From positions 1-33,177 of the forward strand of contig NZ_JAMOHZ010000015.1 of the NCBI RefSeq assembly GCF_024448715.1: a DNA stretch of 33,177 bases. The letters run 5' to 3'. Below, piece by piece: positions 7,810 through 14,749 of the stretch. The notes under the pieces were generated by a model. It was given only the letters and a program-made list of their open reading frames with translations, searched no databases and had not been told where the DNA came from. Position numbers and translations under genes: made by a program. How positions within the stretch are numbered: the first letter of the stretch is position 1; every line of letters starts with the position of its first letter. This DNA is from Stutzerimonas stutzeri. Its GTDB lineage: Bacteria > Pseudomonadota > Gammaproteobacteria > Pseudomonadales > Pseudomonadaceae.

Positions 7810-8850
7810 TCAATAGCCGAGGTCGGTCTTGGACTTACCGGTCACTTTTTCCAGAAAGCTGTAGTCGAGGTTCTTCTCGACCGCCTCGGTGACGTCGGTG
7901 TTGATGTATTTCAGGTCGCGCATCATCTGGGCGATGGCCACCGCGGATTCGCGGTACATCTTGTAGTCCGGATACAGGTTGTCGACTGCGCCAGTGGCGA
8001 TGGCATTGTCGAGTCCCGTGACCTTCTGGATTGTGTCGACGAAGAGTGCCTTGTCGTTGGCCATCATCTCGTTGACCTTGACGATGGCGCGCACGGTTTC
8101 CTCGACGCCTTTCGGGTTGTCATCGATGACATCCGAGCGGGTGACGATCAGATTGGTCAGCTTGCCGGCCGCTTGGTCGTAGGGAAAATCAAAGAACTTT
8201 GCGGCCTTCACTTCGCGGATCTGGGTGGCGAACGGATCGACCGAGGTGATCAGTTCGACTTCGCCACGGCGCAGCGCCTGAACGTGGTCCGACGGGTTGG
8301 GAATGTTGATGAAGCGAACGTCCTTGTTGATATCGATGCCATGGGTCAGGAAGGCGCCGCGCATGTGTATGTCCTGCGCGTTGCCGCGGGAAGCCGCGAC
8401 GCGGAAGGGCTTGCCTTCGTCCTTGTATTGCGCGATCAGTCGCTTCAGGCCTTTCCAGTCACCCGGCTCGACGGCCAGGTCGTTGCCCACGAGAACCTGG
8501 GACCCACCATTGATCTGGCCAGAAATACCCACTATGTCGAAGCCCTTGTCGAGGGCGGTGGCATAGTGCAGATAGGTGACCTGCGCTACATCGATGCTTT
8601 TGGAAAGCAGGGCCGTGAGCACGTCGTTGCCGGTGTTGAAAGAGATAGCGTCGAGTTTCACGCCTGTGGCGTTCTGCGGAGTGAGCGACAGCGGCGTGCA
8701 GTGGGCGCACTTGGCGTAGCCCAGCTTGATCGGTTCGGCTTCCTGCGCTTGGCTCAGAGCAGGGGACAGGGCGGCGGCAAGCATCAGTGGCGCCAGCAGG
8801 GTGCCGGCAGCGCGCTTGAATACAGCGTAGGACGAGCGGATGGGTCGCAT
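7810..8850 (-). CDS. ABC transporter periplasmic substrate-binding protein, TauA/NMT1-like
   Basis: This 346-residue secreted protein begins with basic residues (MRPIRSSYAVFKR), a hydrophobic core (AAGTLLAPLMLAAALS) and a likely cleavage site around ALSQAQ-EA. The mature part starts IKLGYAKCAHCTPLS and contains the DVAQVTYLHYATAL and GISGQINGGSQVLVG segments typical of nitrate/sulfonate/pyrimidine-precursor binding proteins. An unusual C-A-H-C pair sits close to the mature N terminus (GYAKCAHC), where many relatives have none; it may form a disulfide or contact ligand. It is the first gene of the minus-strand operon, preceded by a good ribosome site (AAGGAG, about 8858-8863) and by an operator-like motif. 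It delivers the substrate to the permease and ATPase downstream. Confidence 0.93.
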   Translation of the reverse strand: MRPIRSSYAVFKRAAGTLLAPLMLAAALSPALSQAQEAEPIKLGYAKCAHCTPLSLTPQNATGVKLDAISFNTGNDVLTALLSKSIDVAQVTYLHYATALDKGFDIVGISGQINGGSQVLVGNDLAVEPGDWKGLKRLIAQYKDEGKPFRVAASRGNAQDIHMRGAFLTHGIDINKDVRFINIPNPSDHVQALRRGEVELITSVDPFATQIREVKAAKFFDFPYDQAAGKLTNLIVTRSDVIDDNPKGVEETVRAIVKVNEMMANDKALFVDTIQKVTGLDNAIATGAVDNLYPDYKMYRESAVAIAQMMRDLKYINTDVTEAVEKNLDYSFLEKVTGKSKTDLGY

Positions 8851-8864
8851 GTCGAGGCTCCTTA

Positions 8865-8877
8865 ATTGTCACAAAAA
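8865..8877 (-). promoter_or_regulatory. candidate operator, copy 1 (TTGT-S-ACAA core)
   Basis: Read on the minus strand this is TTTTTGTGACAAT, with the near-symmetric core TTGTGACAA, ending 14 bases before the start codon of the binding-protein gene and touching its ribosome site. The identical 13 bases occur on the plus strand at 9146-9158 before the regulator gene. TTGT-N-ACAA is a common core for FCD-type GntR operators, so the regulator at 9190 is the natural binder. This position would block initiation or early elongation of the catabolic operon. Confidence 0.55.
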
Positions 8878-8887
8878 TGATGTCTCG

Positions 8888-8919
8888 TTGTGGCAAAGCG
8901 TTTGCAACTGCTATGCCAC
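8888..8919. promoter_or_regulatory. nested inverted repeats upstream of the ABC operon
   Basis: An outer pair GTGGCA (8890-8895) / TGCCAC (8914-8919) encloses an inner pair GCAAA (8893-8897) / TTTGC (8901-8905) around GCG. TTGTGGCAA (8888-8896) is one base off the TTGT-S-ACAA core of the two exact copies. The element lies where a promoter of the minus-strand operon would be expected, 38 or more bases before the start codon. Function as a regulator site is inferred from symmetry and position only. Confidence 0.35.
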
Positions 8920-9120
8920 CATTGTGGAAATTTCCGGATCAGGCCTGGCATGGGCCGTTCGCGACCTTGCCGCAGCGCCCGTATTCCGGGCGCTGCGCTC
9001 AGCCGATACATAATTTCGACCGCTGCGATTCTAGGCTGGCTGGACGGCTACATGTGACGTGAGGTGCTAACGCCTCCATGCACGATGAGGGTGCTAGTTG
9101 CTGAGAAATGTTCGTCAGCG

Positions 9121-9134
9121 GTGCAAGTTTGCAC
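9121..9134. promoter_or_regulatory. palindrome GTGCAA-GT-TTGCAC upstream of the regulator
   Basis: This is a perfect 6-2-6 palindrome about 55 bases before the chosen regulator start. A weak promoter can be read across it: TTGCAC (9129-9134), 18 bases, GACAAT (9153-9158). The -10 would then overlap the second operator copy, which fits autoregulation. The promoter match is poor (3/6 and 4/6). Confidence 0.35.
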
Positions 9135-9145
9135 AATTGCTTTCT

Positions 9146-9158
9146 TTTTTGTGACAAT
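9146..9158 (+). promoter_or_regulatory. candidate operator, copy 2 (TTGT-S-ACAA core)
   Basis: TTTTTGTGACAAT is exactly the reverse complement of 8865-8877. The two copies point inward from the two divergent arms, 281 bases apart, so that each arm has the same motif in the same orientation relative to its own genes. This is the arrangement expected for one regulator controlling both arms. It lies 31 bases before the GTG at 9190. Confidence 0.55.
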
Positions 9159-9189
9159 CCACTCCGCCGACGTAACAGGCGAAGGGCAG

Positions 9190-9933
9190 GTGCAAGGAAT
9201 CGATGTGTTGACCGAGAAAGAACTTTCACGCTCGCGCAAAGCGCGCAGCACCGGGCAGATACTGGGAACGAACGACACACTGGACGCCATATACGAGCGA
9301 ATCCTGGCTGCCGTGATGGAGCACCGCCTGATTCCCGGAACCAAGCTGGTCGAGGAGAAGCTCGCCGGCGTGTTCCAGGTGAACCGGACCCGGATCCGCG
9401 AGGTGCTGTCCCGGCTGGCCTATGAAGGGGTGGTGACCACCATTCCGAACCGTGGCGCCTTTGTTGCCAGCCCGTCGGTGGAAGAGGCCAGGCACATCTT
9501 CCAGGCTCGCCGAATCATGGAGCCGGCGCTGATTCGCAGCCTGGTGGACAAGGGCAGCCCCGAGGACTTCCAGAAGCTGCACGCACATGTCGCCCAAGAG
9601 CGCGACGCCAGGGAACGCGGCGACAAGCGCGCGGTGATCAGACTATCCGGAGAATTCCACCTGCTGATCGCCGAAATGGTCGCCAGCCCACCGCTGATCA
9701 AGCTGATGCGTGAACTGTCATCGTTGACTTGCCTGATCATCCTTCTCTACGACTCGCCCAACGTCCCGGCCTGCCCGAACCATGAGCACACCGACATCAT
9801 CGCGGCGATGGAAGAAGGCAATATCGAGAAAGCCGTTGCGCTGATGGTCGGACACCTCGATCACATCGAGGCCACGCTGGATCTTTCGCTGCCCGAGGAC
9901 ACCGAAGTGGACCTCGAAGCGATCTTCGGTTGA
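9190..9933 (+). CDS. GntR-family transcriptional regulator, FCD subfamily
   Basis: This regulator has 247 residues from the GTG at 9190. A winged helix occupies roughly the first 90 residues (AIYERILAAVMEHRLIPGTKLVEEKLAGVFQVNRTRIREVLSRLAYEGVV). An all-helical FCD ligand domain follows, with metal-site histidines in EFHLLIAE, HEHTDII and GHLDHIEATL. The frame is open upstream to 9064, but that stretch carries the operator-like palindromes, so I prefer 9190 (after GAAGGG) or the GTG at 9205 (after AAGGA). It is divergent from the ABC/catabolic operon and followed after 4 bases by the amidase gene. It probably represses both arms and releases on binding a pathway acid or ureide. Confidence 0.9.
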   Translation: MQGIDVLTEKELSRSRKARSTGQILGTNDTLDAIYERILAAVMEHRLIPGTKLVEEKLAGVFQVNRTRIREVLSRLAYEGVVTTIPNRGAFVASPSVEEARHIFQARRIMEPALIRSLVDKGSPEDFQKLHAHVAQERDARERGDKRAVIRLSGEFHLLIAEMVASPPLIKLMRELSSLTCLIILLYDSPNVPACPNHEHTDIIAAMEEGNIEKAVALMVGHLDHIEATLDLSLPEDTEVDLEAIFG

Positions 9934-9937
9934 GCCG

Positions 9938-11359
9938 GTGAGCACGCCGGTAAGCGCATTGAAACTGGCGGCGCGGGTCCGCTCCGGCGAGACTCGCGCC
10001 GTCGCGATTGCCGAGCGTCAACTGGCGCGGATCGCTGCGTTGAATCCGTCACTTAATGCAGTTGTGCAAGTGGATGCCGTAGACGTACGTCGCCAGGCGG
10101 CGCTTATCGACACACGCTGCGCCGCTGGTGAAGACCTGCCGCTTGCCGGCGTTCCGGTCACCATCAAGGACAATCTGTGGCTGCAAGGGCAGATCAGCAC
10201 CTGTGGCTCCTGGCTCTACCGCAACCACTGTGCGCCGCGTGACAGCTGGGCCGTGGCCCGCCTGCGGCAGGCGGGCGCCCTGCTGGTGGGCGTGAGCAAC
10301 TGTTCGGAATTCGCCTGCAAGGGGGTGACCGACAACCGTGTATATGGCGCGACCTGCAATCCCTGGGACCTGGCCCGCACGCCTGGTGGCTCGTCCGGTG
10401 GCGCTGCCGCAGCGGTGGCCGCCGGATTGGGCATGTTGGCCCTGGCCACCGATGCCGGAGGTTCCTCGCGTCGGCCCGCGGCGCACTGCGGTGTCGTGGG
10501 CTTCAAACCGAGCGCTGGCCGGATCGCAGATCCCTGGGGCTTTCCCGTCATCGGGCGCGAACTGAACGTGATCGCCCAGCTGGGGCGACGTGTCACCGAC
10601 GTCGCCCTGATGCTCGGCGTGCTCACCGGCGTGCACCCGGCGGACCGCTTCTCCACGCCCATGCCGGCGGCGGTGCGCCGCCCATTCGAGACCTTGCGCA
10701 TTGGCTACAGCCTCGACCTTGGGCTGGGCTATGCCGTCGATGCGGATGTTGCCGCGCTGTTCGAGCAGACGGTGAGCCGATTGCAATCGGCCGGCCTGCA
10801 GGTACGGCCATTCACACCCAGCTGGCCGCAGGGGTTGCTCGCCGCCCCCCTGTTGGCAGCGCAGCATGCGGAACTCGCCGCGCATTTCGGTGAAGCTTAC
10901 CGCGCCGACCCGACCTGCTTCGATCCGGCCATTGCTGAGCAGATCGAAGCGGGTTTCGCAGTGCCCGCGACGCAGGTGGTGACGCTGGCCGCGCTGCGGG
11001 ACGCTATCGTCCACAAAACGGCGACCATGTTCGAAACGGTGGACCTGCTGCTGTGCCCGACCGTCCCGGTCGAGCCTTGGTCGCTGGATGTGCTCGGCCC
11101 TTCGACCATTGGCGGCCGGCCGGCTGGCCCGCGTGGTCATGCGGTCTTCACCCCGCTATTCAATCAGGCTGGCGTTCCGGCCCTTTCGGTCCCCTGTGGG
11201 CTCGGCGCACAGGGGTTGCCGCTGGGGTTGCAGATCGTAGGGCCACGCTTTCACGATGACGACGTGCTCCGCCTGGGAGCGTTCGTCGAGGACACATTGG
11301 CCCTGGAGATGGCACCCCTCGGCTTCTCCCAGATGCCCGACACGTTGGAGCAGGCATGA
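9938..11359 (+). CDS. amidase signature family hydrolase
   Basis: This 473-residue amidase has the Ser-cisSer-Lys triad: K77 in VPVTIKDN, cis-serine S152 in TPGGSSGG and nucleophile S176 in ATDAGGSSRRP. The family includes GatA, AtzF allophanate hydrolase, biuret and ureidomalonate amidohydrolases and many plain amidases. The nucleophile loop reads GGSS-R rather than the common GGSI-R. It starts with GTG four bases after the regulator stop and overlaps the following gene by ATGA. In this context it may cleave the N-carbamoyl or ureido acid produced by the hydantoinase, filling the place of a missing M20 carbamoylase; that is inference. Annotators may call it GatA-like, but no gatB or gatC is nearby. 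Confidence 0.9.
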   Translation: MSTPVSALKLAARVRSGETRAVAIAERQLARIAALNPSLNAVVQVDAVDVRRQAALIDTRCAAGEDLPLAGVPVTIKDNLWLQGQISTCGSWLYRNHCAPRDSWAVARLRQAGALLVGVSNCSEFACKGVTDNRVYGATCNPWDLARTPGGSSGGAAAAVAAGLGMLALATDAGGSSRRPAAHCGVVGFKPSAGRIADPWGFPVIGRELNVIAQLGRRVTDVALMLGVLTGVHPADRFSTPMPAAVRRPFETLRIGYSLDLGLGYAVDADVAALFEQTVSRLQSAGLQVRPFTPSWPQGLLAAPLLAAQHAELAAHFGEAYRADPTCFDPAIAEQIEAGFAVPATQVVTLAALRDAIVHKTATMFETVDLLLCPTVPVEPWSLDVLGPSTIGGRPAGPRGHAVFTPLFNQAGVPALSVPCGLGAQGLPLGLQIVGPRFHDDDVLRLGAFVEDTLALEMAPLGFSQMPDTLEQA

Positions 11360-12105
11360 AACTATTGATCGTCAATCCGAACATTTCCCAGAGCGTCACT
11401 GATCTGATCGAGGCGGAAGCCCGGCGTGTAGCGGCCCCCAACACGGAGATCTGGATGGCTACGGCTGCTGCCGGTGTGGCCTACATCGAGACGCGCTTTG
11501 AAGCCCTGCTAGGCGCGCACGCCGTCGCCACCATCGCCGGTGAGCGGCTTGGCGACTATGATGCCTTGCTCGTCGCAGCCTTTGGCGATCCCGGGCTGCA
11601 GGCGCTGAAGGAGGCGCTGGACGTACCCGTCGTGGGCATGACCGAGGCCGCCCTGATGACGGCGGCCCAGCTCGGTCAGCGCATCGGCATCATCGCCATC
11701 TCCCACCGCATCACCGCTTGGTACCGCGAATGCGTCGACCAGTACGGGCTTATGTCTCGGCTAGCATGCATTCGCCACCTAAATAATCCCCTGCGCGATC
11801 CTGGGACTGTCCAAGTCGACCATGCCGCCCGCTTGCTAGAGCTCTGCAGGCAGGCAGTCTCGGACGACGGTGCAGACGTGCTAATCCTAGCGGGCGCGCC
11901 CCTGGCGGGTTTGGCACGTAGTCTGATCGGCCAGTTGCCGGTTCCTGTCGTGGATGGGGTATCGAGCGGGGTCTGCCAAGCTGAATTACTCGTGCGGTTG
12001 CAGCCTGGCATTGCTAGGCAAGGGAGTTTCGCGCGCCAGCCGATTAAGGATAATGCTGGCCTGCAAGCGGCAATCGTTACGTTATTGAGCTATCAGAACG
12101 CCTGA
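11356..12105 (+). CDS. hydantoin racemase-family (Asp/Glu/hydantoin racemase) protein lacking both catalytic cysteines
   Basis: The protein has 249 residues and opens with MKLLIVNPNISQSVTDLI, the hallmark start of hydantoin/allantoin racemases. The first cysteine motif, usually CFGDPGL, reads A75-FGDPGL. The second, usually LGCAGMAGL, reads L-A-G180-A-P-LAGL. Both proton-transfer cysteines (Cys76 and Cys181 in characterised hydantoin racemases) are therefore absent, although the surrounding loops are well kept and the frame is intact. It is translationally coupled to the amidase (ATGA). The 3' part from about codon 136 uses rarer codons (several CTA) than the first part. It may be a binding protein, a lyase/isomerase using other bases, or a decayed racemase with an intact frame. 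Confidence 0.85.
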   Translation: MKLLIVNPNISQSVTDLIEAEARRVAAPNTEIWMATAAAGVAYIETRFEALLGAHAVATIAGERLGDYDALLVAAFGDPGLQALKEALDVPVVGMTEAALMTAAQLGQRIGIIAISHRITAWYRECVDQYGLMSRLACIRHLNNPLRDPGTVQVDHAARLLELCRQAVSDDGADVLILAGAPLAGLARSLIGQLPVPVVDGVSSGVCQAELLVRLQPGIARQGSFARQPIKDNAGLQAAIVTLLSYQNA

Positions 12106-12422
12106 TCTGGGCTGTGGTTCGCTTCCCTTCCAGAACTGCCGGTCACGACCGGCAGCGATCGGCCCGAATAGCGACGTACCAGTTTTGACCGTCGCTATCC
12201 ATGGTCAGAAGCAGTCGGCGATCCACGCATACGACCGGGTTTTCGCGATCAGCTCGACCGCCAAATGGATTACGCCCCTTTCGTATTTAGTTGGGCAACC
12301 AAACCTGTTGATCAACCCCGCTACGACGCCCCGGACAACTTGTTCGGCTGATTGCCACGTCTCGAAATCAATGAACGGTACCGCTTCGAGTGACCAGTAC
12401 TATCCGGTTGCGCTCGGTCGCC
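12106..12422. other. gene-free convergent region between racemase-like and DMT genes
   Basis: This 317-base stretch lies between two genes that end toward each other. Its left part holds two strong hairpins (see 12136-12198). The rest is of lower GC than the catabolic genes. The only long frame, 12185-12511 on the plus strand, has no recognisable sequence and runs antisense into the transporter gene. I see no T-rich rho-independent terminator. Confidence 0.6.
12136..12198. repeat. two adjacent perfect hairpins, REP-like intergenic element
   Basis: Hairpin 1 is CTGCCGGTC-AC-GACCGGCAG at 12136-12155, a 9-bp stem with a 2-base centre. Hairpin 2 has arms ATAGCGACG (12168-12176) and CGTCGCTAT (12190-12198), a perfect 9-bp stem with a 13-base loop. 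The linker is GCGATCGGCCCG-like. Such paired GC-rich hairpins between convergent genes resemble the repetitive extragenic elements common in Pseudomonas, and could also stop transcription from either side. Only one copy is seen in this window, so repeat status is inferred. Confidence 0.45.
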
Positions 12423-13367
12423 TCAGTCAGACGATCGTGCCGACATCCTCGTGCGCTGCGACTCCAGGTATTGCTCGCCTAGCAAGACAACCAACCCGCT
12501 CAACACGATGATGATGGTGCCGATGCAGCTCCACAGATTTGGCAACTCGGAAAAAATCAGATAGCCCAACAAGCTCGCGCCGACGATTTGTAGATACGTG
12601 AACGGTGCGACAAACGGTGCAGGGGCCACTTCGAAGGCTCGGACCAAGCAGTAGTGCCCGCAACCGCCAAGAACACCCATGCTGATCAGCAACCCAAGAT
12701 GTACCAAGTTGTCCGGTGACTGCCAGAAGAATGGAAGCATCAGGCTCGTCAACACGAACCCCGCGGCGGCCATGTAGGTATTGGACGTTTCCGGTGTGTC
12801 GTGGCTGGCGAGCTTGCGCGACAGAATTTGCGTAAGCGCTGAGGTACAGGCACTCAAGAGCACCAGCAACACGGCGGGATGAAAGGCATCGCCACCCGGC
12901 TGGATGACCACCAGCGCCCCAACGAACCCACAGATTACCGCGACGGTTTTCAGCAGGCTTACCTTCTCGCCCAGCATGAAAGGTGCCAGTACCAGTACCA
13001 CCATAGGCGCCGTGAAACTCACCGCTGCGGCGGTCGCCACCGGTACGTACTGGAGCGCGCAAAACATAAGGAAGGAGGTTAAGCAGAACAGCAAAGACCG
13101 CACAATTTGCAACCATGGGCGTTTAGAGCGAAACAGCGCCGGCCCTTTGCGCGGCGCGAACACTACCAGCATGAACACCACATGGCCGAAGTAGCGGCAC
13201 CAGAGCAACTGAATGACCGGGTAGAACACGCCGAGGTACTTAACTTCCGCGTTCAGTAGCGGAATCAGAACCGCCGCAGCCAGCATAAAAGCTACCGCCG
13301 TCACGAACGGGCTGCGCTTCAGCTCCACCTGCTTTTCCAAGGCTTCATCTTCCCGTGCCGCCAGCAT
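12423..13367 (-). CDS. DMT (EamA/RhaT) family transporter
   Basis: This 314-residue inner-membrane protein has about ten hydrophobic helices arranged as two EamA repeats. The first repeat ends with TAAAVSFTAPMVVLVLAPFMLGEKVSLLKTVAVICGFVGALVVIQPGG, and the second with APAPFVAPFTYLQIVGASLLGYLIFSELPNLWSCIGTIIIVLSGLVVL. Those P-E/GEK and P-x-Q-x-x-G elements are diagnostic of drug/metabolite transporters. The 20-residue N terminus is charged and cytosolic. No partner gene is adjacent; the LysR gene upstream runs in the same direction but 318 bases away. Metabolite specificity (amino acid, carboxylate, S-adenosylmethionine) cannot be read. Confidence 0.93.
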   Translation of the reverse strand: MLAAREDEALEKQVELKRSPFVTAVAFMLAAAVLIPLLNAEVKYLGVFYPVIQLLWCRYFGHVVFMLVVFAPRKGPALFRSKRPWLQIVRSLLFCLTSFLMFCALQYVPVATAAAVSFTAPMVVLVLAPFMLGEKVSLLKTVAVICGFVGALVVIQPGGDAFHPAVLLVLLSACTSALTQILSRKLASHDTPETSNTYMAAAGFVLTSLMLPFFWQSPDNLVHLGLLISMGVLGGCGHYCLVRAFEVAPAPFVAPFTYLQIVGASLLGYLIFSELPNLWSCIGTIIIVLSGLVVLLGEQYLESQRTRMSARSSD

Positions 13368-13685
13368 GAGGCGCTCCGTTGATCAGCTTGTTCTTGTGCT
13401 GTTTCCGCCATGTTCCGCATCGAGTCAACAGTCACTTCGCTCCTTCCTTCAAAGGACTATCAACGCAGGCTCGACGGTCGAACGGAGGTAGGATGACCGA
13501 CTGACCGAGGTGTGCTGCCGCTTACTAGGCGATTTTGAAATCATCCTATCAGTAGCCACAGCTTAATCGGAGAACGTGTTCCCTTTGACCAGTAGGCGTC
13601 ACTATTGCAATCGGCCCAAGCCGTGTAAAGCCAAAGGAGGCTGGGCGTCTAAGGAAGGCGTAGCCCGTTCACTCCAATTGCCTAT
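13368..13685. other. gene-free region between LysR and DMT genes
   Basis: This 318-base stretch should contain the DMT promoter on its left and the LysR transcript end on its right. An imperfect inverted repeat, GCCCAAGCC / GGCTGGGC (about 13613-13648), could be the LysR transcript's terminator stem, but there is no clear T run. The plus-strand frame 13576-13773 overlaps the LysR 3' end and has no recognisable content. Confidence 0.5.
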
Positions 13686-14552
13686 TCAGGATGAAGCTGA
13701 ATGTCTGAGCTTGAGCAGGAGGCTGTGCAGGCTGTCCACGGCTTTGGACCCCTGCGAGGCCCGGCTCCGATAAACCGATACCTCCATGGGTTCCAGCGGC
13801 CCTAGCCCATGCTTGCTATCCAAAATTTCCAGATGTCCCGGCGCGCTGCACTGGGTTAACACGGCAACGGCCAAGCCGCTCTCAACCGCTGCAATCTGAC
13901 CAGCCAGGCTGGAGCTGTTGTAGACCACCTTGTATCGGCGACCCTGCAAAGTCAGGGAGTTGAGGGCGCTGCGCCTTGCGAGGCTGGTGTCTTCATAGAC
14001 TGCGATGGGAAGCGGATCGCGCCTCCATACCTCGAATTGAGCGGAGCCTACCCACACCATCGGTTCATGAAATAGCAGGGTGCCGTGTCGGGGGTGATCC
14101 CGTGAAACCAGCGCCAGGTCCAGATCGCCACGCTCAACACGGGGGATCAAAGCAGTCGATTGTTCGCAGTTCAGCTCAATCTCTACCGCGCCATGATGCG
14201 GCGCGAAACGTTTGAGCGCGGGGGTGAGATACCGAGCTGCGTAGTCGTCTGGTACTCCAAGGCGAATGCGGCCCGCCAATTCATCCCCATGAAACGCAGC
14301 CTGGGTCTCGGCATGCAAGTCGAGCAACCGCCGCGCGTAACCCAACAGTAATTGTCCTTCGGGTGTGAGTTGATGCTGCCGTGCGCCTCGTACCATAAGC
14401 TGGCATCCCAGGGCCGACTCGAGTTTCTTTAGCTGCATGCTCACCGCTGACTGAGAGCGATGTACTTCTGGTGCAGCGCCTGACAACGAACCTGCATCCA
14501 CCACGGCGACAAAGCATTTCAGCCAGTCGATTTGCAGATCTTGAAAAGTCAT
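13686..14552 (-). CDS. LysR-family transcriptional regulator
   Basis: This 288-residue regulator has a winged-helix DNA-binding domain in residues 1-70 (LQIDWLKCFVAVVDAGSLSGAAPEVHRSQSAVSMQLKKLESALGCQLMVR) with the LysR pattern of hydrophobic and small residues. A periplasmic-binding-protein-like effector domain starts near IRLGVPDDYAARYL. The recognition helix (HRSQSAVSMQLKKLE) matches the IciA/ArgP-like or DhcR-like group often found beside amino-acid exporters. It is divergent from azlC, 197 bases away, so it most likely regulates azlCD and itself; the downstream DMT gene could also be under its control. The ATG at 14552 gives the expected N terminus. Confidence 0.92.
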   Translation of the reverse strand: MTFQDLQIDWLKCFVAVVDAGSLSGAAPEVHRSQSAVSMQLKKLESALGCQLMVRGARQHQLTPEGQLLLGYARRLLDLHAETQAAFHGDELAGRIRLGVPDDYAARYLTPALKRFAPHHGAVEIELNCEQSTALIPRVERGDLDLALVSRDHPRHGTLLFHEPMVWVGSAQFEVWRRDPLPIAVYEDTSLARRSALNSLTLQGRRYKVVYNSSSLAGQIAAVESGLAVAVLTQCSAPGHLEILDSKHGLGPLEPMEVSVYRSRASQGSKAVDSLHSLLLKLRHSASS

Positions 14553-14565
14553 GCCTCAACTCGTG

Positions 14566-14582
14566 TATTAGGTTATCGAATA
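14566..14582. promoter_or_regulatory. candidate LysR box TATT-N9-AATA
   Basis: A dyad with arms TATT and AATA around nine bases includes a T-N11-A core (14568-14580) and starts 14 bases from the LysR start codon in the LysR-azlC divergent region. Position and symmetry fit an autoregulatory LysR site. The arms are short and AT-rich, so chance is a real possibility. Confidence 0.28.
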
Positions 14583-14749
14583 GTACGTAGATGAATTATG
14601 CGATTTTCTTCACGATCTGTCGGAAGCATAGTTCTGGCATGAGCGTATTTCACTGCCTTCGATGGGGTGCGTGGCGAGCGGGCGGCATCAGCAGAAGATC
14701 GTTAAGCCCATTGCCGGGAATTGGCGGTACGGAATAGAGAGGGTGTGGC

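Noticed and set aside
9938..11359. the amidase as GatA of the tRNA amidotransferase
   Set aside because: No gatB or gatC nearby, and the gene is coupled to a catabolic regulator and a racemase homologue.
12185..12511. 108-codon plus-strand frame in the gene-free convergent region
   Set aside because: No recognisable sequence, no ribosome site, overlaps the hairpin element and the antisense of the DMT gene end.
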